A stretch of 64,000 nt of DNA from positions 1 to 64,000 of the forward strand of contig JAVJTC010000024.1 of the NCBI GenBank assembly GCA_040219085.1, written 5' to 3'. Positions within the stretch are counted from its first letter, which is position 1. Every line of letters begins with the position of its first letter. The stretch comes from Acidimicrobiales bacterium (GTDB lineage: Bacteria > Actinomycetota > Acidimicrobiia > Acidimicrobiales > JAVJTC01). Position numbers and translations under genes: made by a program. The notes below the pieces were generated by a model. It was given only the letters and a program-made list of their open reading frames with translations. It made no database searches and was not told where the DNA came from. Below are positions 58,508-64,000 of this stretch, piece after piece.

Positions 58508-59590
58508 TTATGCACCGGGCAGGGCCGGTACCGGCCGTCCCATCTCCCTCAACCAGCGGCCGTGAGAGCGCACCGCGGACCACATGCCGGGGTGCTCGCG
58601 ATACTCGACGCCGATGGCACCACACCCGGCCTGGAACCGGGTCCCGACGGACCGGTAGACGGTATGGGGAAGCCGCGGGGCGAGGTGGTGTTCGATCTGG
58701 TGGTCGAGCCCACCAACGAGCCAACGGAACGCCGGACCGAGCACGGGGACCGTCGTCGCGACGTTCTTGGTCGTCGCCAACTGATGGGGGATGAAGTCAC
58801 GGCCGCGGTGCGGTGTCGACTCGTCGACGAACTCCACGCCCTCGACGCAATGGGCGACCTGGAAGATCACGGCGAGTGAGAAACCCACGAGCCACGACAT
58901 CGCCACATAGAAGAGGATGACCGCCCACCACGGGTTGAAGAGGATGGGGATCACCAGCGCCCAGGTGATGTGGGCCAACTTGCCCGTGATGACGCCGAGA
59001 ACGGTGGTCAGCTTCGGCTTGCGTCGCAGGGCCTGCTCCCCGATCTCCGCCTTGATCAGGTTCGTGAGGTCTCCGAACAACACGTTCTTCAAGGTCATGA
59101 AGCCGTAGAGCGGCCACAGGTAGATGTGCTGGAGCCGGTGCCACGGCTTCCACTCCTGGCCCGGCGCCAGCCGGGCGATGGGCGCCTGGAGGATGTCGCT
59201 GTCGACCCCCTCGACGTTCGTGCTGCCGTGATGGAGGGTGTTGTGCTTGAACCTCCACAGCCACGAGCTCGCGCCCAACGCGTCGCCGGTGTAGGAGGCC
59301 AGCCGATTCACCCAGGCCCAGCGCGAGAAGGCGCCGTGGTTGGCGTCGTGCATGATGTTGGTGGCCACCGCGATCAACAGACCCACGAGGACCCCGGCGG
59401 AGCCGATCCGCAACCAGAAACCGCTGCTCGAGATCACGAGCACCCAGTAACTGAGGGCGACGAGGACGGCGATCACCGTGGCCTTGGTGTGGAGACGACG
59501 GCGAGCCCGGCGGATCTCGGCGGCACTGGGCAGGACCGATCTCCACAGCGCGCTCAGGCGGGCGGTGGTGTCATCGACTTGGACGGACAT
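58508..59590 (-). CDS. Membrane fatty-acid (acyl-lipid) desaturase
   Basis: 360 residues. Three His boxes: HDANHG (about 98-103), HNTLHH (about 133-138) and HQIEHH (about 308-313), the last of the front-end/linoleoyl-type class. Four membrane helices lie between. It introduces double bonds in acyl chains of lipids or acyl-CoA using O2. AGGAG is 7 nt before ATG 59590. It sits immediately upstream (on the same strand) of the cold-shock gene, suggesting a shared role in cold adaptation. Confidence 0.9.
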   Translation of the reverse strand: MSVQVDDTTARLSALWRSVLPSAAEIRRARRRLHTKATVIAVLVALSYWVLVISSSGFWLRIGSAGVLVGLLIAVATNIMHDANHGAFSRWAWVNRLASYTGDALGASSWLWRFKHNTLHHGSTNVEGVDSDILQAPIARLAPGQEWKPWHRLQHIYLWPLYGFMTLKNVLFGDLTNLIKAEIGEQALRRKPKLTTVLGVITGKLAHITWALVIPILFNPWWAVILFYVAMSWLVGFSLAVIFQVAHCVEGVEFVDESTPHRGRDFIPHQLATTKNVATTVPVLGPAFRWLVGGLDHQIEHHLAPRLPHTVYRSVGTRFQAGCGAIGVEYREHPGMWSAVRSHGRWLREMGRPVPALPGA

Positions 59591-59724
59591 CGGTTGGCTC
59601 CTATAGCGGGTTCGGAGGAGGCGAGACGATGTCGGGGTTATGGACAAGTCGGCTTCTGACCGAGGATTCGTGAGTCCATACTACCTCCGCAATCGTGCTC
59701 TGGAGGGTCAGGCGGTGGGTCATT

Positions 59725-60480
59725 TCACCGGGCGCTGCGCAGTGCGCGGCGACCGCCGGGCAGACCCCCGGTGGCCAGACTGGCCGCGTTCGCAGCGGCC
59801 ACGCCGTCCGAGTAGGCGTCGCCCCGAACGGACCGTGACATGCGGTCCGCGCGCAGGCGCCCGAGCTGGTCGGTCATGTGGCGCCGGGCCCGATCCGTGG
59901 CATCCGTCAGAGCGAGCCCGGCCGCCTGCGGATCCGCCGAGGCGGCCTCGGCGGCACGACCGGCCTCGACGAGACGCTGACCGATCCGGGCGGCGAAACC
60001 GAACGCGAAGCTCTTGCGCCACTGACGGGTGAGCGCCGCCATCTCAGCCGGTGTCGAGAACGCCGCCCACTGGTCCCGCTCGGGGTGCTGCACTCTGGCG
60101 ACGCGCGCGAGAAGCTGTGGCTCGACCGCGGCGTAGAGCAGCTTCGTGGTCTCGAGGTCCGAGCGGTCACCGAAGACCGACATCGTGCCCTTGCGGCTGC
60201 CGCGACGACGGCTGATGCAGGTGGCGCAGCGGTTGGCGGACGCGATCCCGTGGAGGAGATCCTGGCGCGGCCCCGCCCACCGGCCGAACACCTCGATGTC
60301 GATCCGACCCATCCGACCCGGGTCCGCGCCACGCAGATCGGCCTGGTCGATGGCGTGTTCGGCCATGAGCTGATGGGCCTTGGCGAAGAGCGCGTCGGCC
60401 TCTTCGGCGAACTCTGTCGAAGCCGCCTTCGCCAACAGGGCGTCGACGCGGCGGCGGATGGTCTCGGTGTCATCGGTCAC
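59725..60480 (-). CDS. DUF2786 protein
   Basis: 251 residues. The DUF2786 domain near the start reads RVDALLAKAASTEFAEEADALFAKAHQLMAEHAID (about 11-45). The middle has two Cys in NRCATCISRRRGSR, a possible metal site. The C-terminal half is helical (RQWRKSFAFGFAARIGQRLVEAGR). Found in many actinobacteria and phages; function unknown. The start GTG 60480 is set by a TAGAGG hexamer 8 nt upstream. Confidence 0.75.
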   Translation of the reverse strand: MTDDTETIRRRVDALLAKAASTEFAEEADALFAKAHQLMAEHAIDQADLRGADPGRMGRIDIEVFGRWAGPRQDLLHGIASANRCATCISRRRGSRKGTMSVFGDRSDLETTKLLYAAVEPQLLARVARVQHPERDQWAAFSTPAEMAALTRQWRKSFAFGFAARIGQRLVEAGRAAEAASADPQAAGLALTDATDRARRHMTDQLGRLRADRMSRSVRGDAYSDGVAAANAASLATGGLPGGRRALRSAR

Positions 60481-60488
60481 TGTCGGTA

Positions 60489-60494
60489 CCTCTA
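60489..60494 (-). promoter_or_regulatory. -10-like box TAGAGG of the DUF2786 gene
   Basis: Minus strand, 8 nt before GTG 60480; the last base departs from TANNNT. Confidence 0.3.
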
Positions 60495-60556
60495 CCCGTC
60501 CGGGAATGGTGCCCCACTCTGGAACCGGACTGTGACAATGACCGGGTGAGCGGCGA

Positions 60557-61192
60557 TCAGCCGGTCAGCATCCAGCGGCGGGAACGCTCGTCGACCGCCT
60601 CGTCGGCGAAGAAGGCCCTCCCGGCCTCGCTATCGGTGAAGGTGTCCCACTTGTCGTCGGCCGTCTCGTCGTCGAAGAGCTCCATTGCGGCCGAGTGGTT
60701 GAAGGTGACCCGCGCGGCGCGCGGTTCGGCGAAGAAGTCGCTCGTGTCCTTGTCAGTCGCCGCCGACTCGATGTCATCGCCGTCGCCGCCGTCCCCATCG
60801 TCGTCGGTCTGATCACCCTCGGCGACGACCGGGACCGGTTCGGCCACGGCTGCGACGAGGGGGACCGCCCGCGCGGGATCCTCGGACGCCTGACGCCGCG
60901 CGTCCTCGACGATGCCGGCCGCCGTCTCGCGAGCAAGACGGACGATGTGGTCGAAGACCCGTGCGCTGGCGCCGGCCCGGGCGGCGGCGGCGTTCGCGTC
61001 GGCAGCGTCCTGGCGGGCGGCGTCGACTTCCCGTCGGAGATCGTCGAGTCGCCCATGCGCCTCGTCGAGTTCACGCTCACGGCGGGCCAGTAGATCCCGC
61101 GCCCGCTCGACGTGGGCGTCCACCGCGGCGCGGTCGTACCCCCTGAAGCGACGATCGAACTCCGCCGTCGCGTGCTCGGTGTGTTCACTCAT
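60557..61192 (-). CDS. DivIVA-like coiled-coil protein with acidic tail
   Basis: 211 residues. EFDRRFRGYDRAAVDAHVERARDLLARRERELDE (about 11-44) has the DivIVA opening (F-RGYD--AVD-H) and continues as a coiled coil to about 95. Then comes a very acidic linker (DQTDDDGDGGDGDDIES, about 128-145) and a C-terminal part ending AFFADEAVDERSRRWMLTG. It may be a minor polar or septal scaffold, distinct from Wag31, which is longer and has no such tail. GGAG before ATG 61192. Confidence 0.6.
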   Translation of the reverse strand: MSEHTEHATAEFDRRFRGYDRAAVDAHVERARDLLARRERELDEAHGRLDDLRREVDAARQDAADANAAAARAGASARVFDHIVRLARETAAGIVEDARRQASEDPARAVPLVAAVAEPVPVVAEGDQTDDDGDGGDGDDIESAATDKDTSDFFAEPRAARVTFNHSAAMELFDDETADDKWDTFTDSEAGRAFFADEAVDERSRRWMLTG

Positions 61193-61275
61193 GACCCACT
61201 CCGCTCCTGCCCAGCCATGTCGCGCGTATCGGCACGCGCGGTACCGAAGTTGAGGGGTTCAGAACGGGGGGGACC

Positions 61276-61989
61276 TCAGCGACCGAAGACCCGCAACCAC
61301 GTCTCGGCCGTCTTCGGCACGAACACCTGGTTGGTCTCGCGGGTGTGGCCCATGGTGGCCGACGGCTCCGGGGAGTACCGGTGGCCGGGGTACAGGACGG
61401 TGTCGTCGGAGACCTTCGCAAGCTTCTTCGTGAGGCTCTCGTACATCTGCGCGGGGTCGCTCCCCGGCAGATCCATGCGTCCGCACCCCTGGAGGAACAG
61501 CGTGTCCCCGGCCACGAGCGAACCGTGCACGAGGAAACACTGGCTGCCGGGTGTGTGCCCGGGCGTGTGGATGAGCTCGACGTCGACGTCGCCGACGCTC
61601 ACGATGTCGCCACTGTCGTGGGTGACCAGGTGGCCGGGCTCGAGGCCGGTCACCCGGCGCACGAGGTCCGCCTCGGGCGCCTGGACGTGGATCGGGACGT
61701 CCACGATCTCGAGCAGCTCGGCCACGCCGTCGATGGAGAAACCCATCATCTCGCCGCCGACGTGGTCGGGGTGGTAGTGGGTGGCCAGGACACCGGTGAT
61801 CGTCATGCCGTCGCCCTCGGCGACCTCGACTATCCCGGCCGGGTCGTAAGCCGGGTCCACCACGAGGGCCTCGCCGGTCTCGCGGTCACCGACGAGGTAG
61901 ACGAAGTTCACCATCTGCCCGGCGAGGGGGTCGTTGCGTGCGAAGTCCGTCCCGGAGAGGAGTTGGCGGAAGTAGAAGCGGTCGTCCAC
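61276..61989 (-). CDS. MBL-fold hydrolase (glyoxalase II / persulfide-dioxygenase-like)
   Basis: 237 residues. Metallo-beta-lactamase ligands: THYHPDHVGG (about 70-79), HTPGHTPGSQCFL (about 140-152), GDTLFLQGCGRMDLPG (about 159-174), YPGHRYSP (about 200-207). The GCGR and YPGH.Y segments recall ETHE1-type persulfide dioxygenases and glyoxalase II, which share them. Thiol substrate likely mycothiol-derived in this lineage (inference). The GTG start is leaderless. Confidence 0.82.
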   Translation of the reverse strand: MDDRFYFRQLLSGTDFARNDPLAGQMVNFVYLVGDRETGEALVVDPAYDPAGIVEVAEGDGMTITGVLATHYHPDHVGGEMMGFSIDGVAELLEIVDVPIHVQAPEADLVRRVTGLEPGHLVTHDSGDIVSVGDVDVELIHTPGHTPGSQCFLVHGSLVAGDTLFLQGCGRMDLPGSDPAQMYESLTKKLAKVSDDTVLYPGHRYSPEPSATMGHTRETNQVFVPKTAETWLRVFGR

Positions 61990-61996
61990 ACCGACG

Positions 61997-62002
61997 AGGT
62001 TA
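61997..62002 (-). promoter_or_regulatory. -10 box TAACCT embedded in the larC stop codon
   Basis: TAA (62002-62000) is the larC stop and the first half of the box; 7 nt follow to GTG 61989. Confidence 0.45.
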
Positions 62003-63259
62003 CGCCGGTGCCGGGTCGTCCCGAGACGGCCCCTCGGGCGGGCCGGCGTCGCTGGCGTCGGACGGTTCGATCGACACGGGAGCTGGGCGACGCGCCCGGC
62101 GACGCCACGACTCCTCGGCGAGAGAGACGACCTCGCGCAACGGCAGCCCGATCTGCTCGGAGGCCCGTGCCGCGTCGTCGTGTTCGACCTTCACCCGGTC
62201 GGCCGAGACCTTGACCCGCACCGGTCGTCCCTCGACGTCGACGGTGTCGATCCGGCGGGCCTCGGGCCAACGCTCGAGCCGCTGACCGCGCAGCCCGAGG
62301 CTGCCGGTCTCGGCGAGGATGACCGCGGCCACCTGGTCCACCAGGGCGGGGTCCACCAGGGCCGACACCGTGTACGCCGGCCTGCCCTTCTTCATCACGA
62401 TCGGTGTGATCCACGCGTCGTGTGCCCCGGCGTCGAGCATCGCCGAGATCGCATGGGCCAGGGTCTCACCCGTCGCATCGTCGACGTTCGTCTCGAGCAG
62501 CGTGACCGGCTGACCCGTCGCCCGGGCACCGTCCAGCTCCCCGACGACGGCCTGGGTGAGGTTGGGCCGGTGTTCGTGTTCGCGCTCCCCCGCGCCGAAG
62601 CCGCTCGCCATGATCGTCATCGGCGGAAGCGGTCCGAAACCCCGGGCCAGCGCAGCGAGAAGAGCGGCGCCGGTCGGTGTCGTCAGCTCGTGTTGGATGT
62701 CCACGCCGTACGTCTCGCTCCCGGCCAGCAACTCGACGACCGCGGGCGCCGGCGTGGGGATGAGACCGTGGGAGGAGCGGACCATCCCGCGCCCGACGGC
62801 CACCGGCGACGAGTGCACCTCGTCCACACCGAGGACCTCGAGTGCGGCACACGTGCCGACGACGTCGATGATCGAGTCGATCGCGCCGACCTCGTGGAAA
62901 TGGACCTGCTCGGGGGGGCGCCGGTGCAGGCGCCCCTCGGCCCGGGCCAGCGCGTCGAAGACGGCCAGTGCGCGCGTGCGCACACGGTCCGGGAGGCGGG
63001 CCTCCTCGACGAGGGCCGAGATGTGCGTGGCCGTCCGGACGACCTTGGTCTCCTCGGCGACGACGACGGCCCGGGTGGCGGCGATGCCACTGCGCATGAC
63101 GGGCTCGGCCCGCAGACCCCACCCCGACAGCGGGAGACGCTCGCAGATCGACGTCACCTCGTCGACGTCGGCCCCGGCGTCGATCAGCGCGCCGAGGGCC
63201 ATGTCGCCGGCGATACCCGAGAAGCAGTGGAACCAGACGGCCCTGCGGGGGGTGGTCAT
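62000..63259 (-). CDS. larC: Nickel insertion protein LarC
   Basis: 419 residues, one continuous frame covering LarC1 and LarC2 (in Lactobacillus they are joined by frameshifting). WFHCFSGIAGDMALGALIDAGAD (about 9-31) is the opening. VHFHEVGAIDSIIDVVGTCAALEVLGVDEVHSSPVAVGRG (about 115-155), ELTTPTGAALLAAL and ETNVDDATGETLAHAI follow, all family signatures. It inserts Ni into the pincer cofactor of lactate racemase-type enzymes. ATG 63259 overlaps the larB stop. Confidence 0.9.
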   Translation of the reverse strand: MTTPRRAVWFHCFSGIAGDMALGALIDAGADVDEVTSICERLPLSGWGLRAEPVMRSGIAATRAVVVAEETKVVRTATHISALVEEARLPDRVRTRALAVFDALARAEGRLHRRPPEQVHFHEVGAIDSIIDVVGTCAALEVLGVDEVHSSPVAVGRGMVRSSHGLIPTPAPAVVELLAGSETYGVDIQHELTTPTGAALLAALARGFGPLPPMTIMASGFGAGEREHEHRPNLTQAVVGELDGARATGQPVTLLETNVDDATGETLAHAISAMLDAGAHDAWITPIVMKKGRPAYTVSALVDPALVDQVAAVILAETGSLGLRGQRLERWPEARRIDTVDVEGRPVRVKVSADRVKVEHDDAARASEQIGLPLREVVSLAEESWRRRARRPAPVSIEPSDASDAGPPEGPSRDDPAPA

Positions 63260-64000
63260 CGCTGCTCCACCCGGGCCATGACCTGCAGGAGTCGCAGTAC
63301 GGCCATCGCCGCGCCGAAGCCGTTGTCGATCCCCACCACGGTGACCCCAGACGCACAGGACGCGTGCATGGCCAACAGCGCGGTGACACCTTCGAGGCCG
63401 GCGCCGTATCCCACGCTCGTGGGCACGGCGACCACCGGCGCCTCGGTCAGGCCACCGACGACCGACGCAAGGGCGCCCTCCATGCCGGCGACCACGATGA
63501 CGGCGTCCGCTGCCGTGACCTCGTCGAGGTCCGCCAGCAGCCGGTGCAGTCCCGCCACGCCGACGTCGGTCAGGCGGCGGGCCGCGACACCGTGGGCCGC
63601 GAGGGTGGCAGCCGCCTCTGTGGCGACGGGGAGATCGGAGGTTCCCGCGGCGGCGACGAGCACCCGCTCGGAGCGGGGATCGGCGGGGCGCCACACGAGG
63701 GTGGCGTCGAAACGCTCGCCACCGGGATGCGCAGCATCGAGCGCAGCGGCCTGCGTGTCGTCCACGCGGCTGACGAGAACGGGGCCGTCGGAACCCGACA
63801 GGAGTTCGCCCACGATGGCCACGCACTGGTCGGGAGTCTTACCCGGGGCGTACACGACCTCGCCCAGACCCTGGCGGACGCGACGGTGGTGGTCCACCCG
63901 CGCGAAGCCGAGATCGGCGAAGGGAAGACGGCGCAACTGGGCGACGGCGTCGTCGGGGTGACGGTCGCCGGCGGCCACGGCCTCGAGCAATTCACGGATC
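63256..64000 (-). CDS. larB: Pincer-cofactor biosynthesis protein LarB, 5' end beyond window
   Basis: About 248 residues visible, reading IRELLEAVAAGDRHPDDAVAQLRRL from the right edge. LGEVVYAPGKTPDQCVAI, VLVAAAGTSDLPVATEAAATLAAHG and the PurE-like AVIVVAGMEGALASVVGGLTEAPVVAVPTSVGYGAGLEGVTALLAMHASCASGVTVVGIDNGFGAA match LarB. It carboxylates and hydrolyses NaAD in the first step of pincer synthesis. The true start lies beyond 64000; TTG 63990 would be too late, as conserved residues precede it. No larE is seen in the window. Confidence 0.88.
   Translation of the reverse strand, partial: IRELLEAVAAGDRHPDDAVAQLRRLPFADLGFARVDHHRRVRQGLGEVVYAPGKTPDQCVAIVGELLSGSDGPVLVSRVDDTQAAALDAAHPGGERFDATLVWRPADPRSERVLVAAAGTSDLPVATEAAATLAAHGVAARRLTDVGVAGLHRLLADLDEVTAADAVIVVAGMEGALASVVGGLTEAPVVAVPTSVGYGAGLEGVTALLAMHASCASGVTVVGIDNGFGAAMAVLRLLQVMARVEQR

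Overview
The window is high-GC DNA with the gene content of a free-living, aerobic actinobacterium. Three things support this: the crgA / pknB / pbpA / rodA / pstP / fhaB / fhaA / tRNA-Leu block (50.1-58.1 kb), two F420-type luciferase-fold oxidoreductases, and abundant acyl-CoA, steroid-type and short-chain dehydrogenase genes. An Acidimicrobiia-like member (Ilumatobacter type) is my best guess. That is an inference from gene content and style, not from a marker tree.

Layout. 0-0.14 kb: end of an IS630-type insertion sequence that has split a marR gene at a CTAG site. 0.1-4.5 kb: marR remnant, quinone oxidoreductase, sulfotransferase and GMC oxidoreductase. 4.5-6.2 kb: a decayed VOC fragment, a DoxX-like protein, two unannotated coupled micro-proteins and a lipoprotein. 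6.2-16.1 kb: EamA transporter, acyl-CoA dehydrogenase, epoxide hydrolase, methyltransferase, SDR, a large secreted protein of unknown family, acyl-CoA synthetase and ilvE. 16.1-25.5 kb: SigF-like sigma factor divergent from an Hsp20, then a P450 / ferredoxin / SDR / KstD-like group, an F420 enzyme, a YihY protein and a second Hsp20. 25.7-31.6 kb: complete mrpABCDEFG Na+/H+ antiporter operon in which every junction is a 4-nt overlap; mrpA appears to start at CTG. 31.6-36.6 kb: EthD protein and a complete carbohydrate-type ABC importer. 36.6-50.1 kb: mixed metabolism (pirin, odd nucleoside hydrolase lipoprotein, arsR/arsI pair, RF3, malic enzyme, F420 oxidoreductase, YceI/MarR pair, SRPBCC, SDR, DoxX). 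50.1-58.1 kb: cell-wall growth and Ser/Thr-phosphorylation cluster. 58.2-62 kb: cold-shock protein with a small upstream ORF, acyl-lipid desaturase, DUF2786, DivIVA-like coiled coil and MBL hydrolase. 62-64 kb: larC and the start of larB, nickel-pincer cofactor synthesis, running off the right edge.

A rule recurs across the window. About twenty genes carry a TANNNT hexamer 5-9 nt (mode 6) before the start codon and no Shine-Dalgarno, the signature of leaderless transcription from a -10 box. I used it to choose many starts. In three places the stop codon of the upstream gene is itself the TA of the next -10 box. The less expected items are the leaderless 11-codon upstream ORF before the cold-shock gene, the coupled micro-protein pair at 5.2-5.4 kb, the CTG start of mrpA, the nucleoside hydrolase with a degraded metal-binding motif, and several clean inverted repeats in promoter regions.
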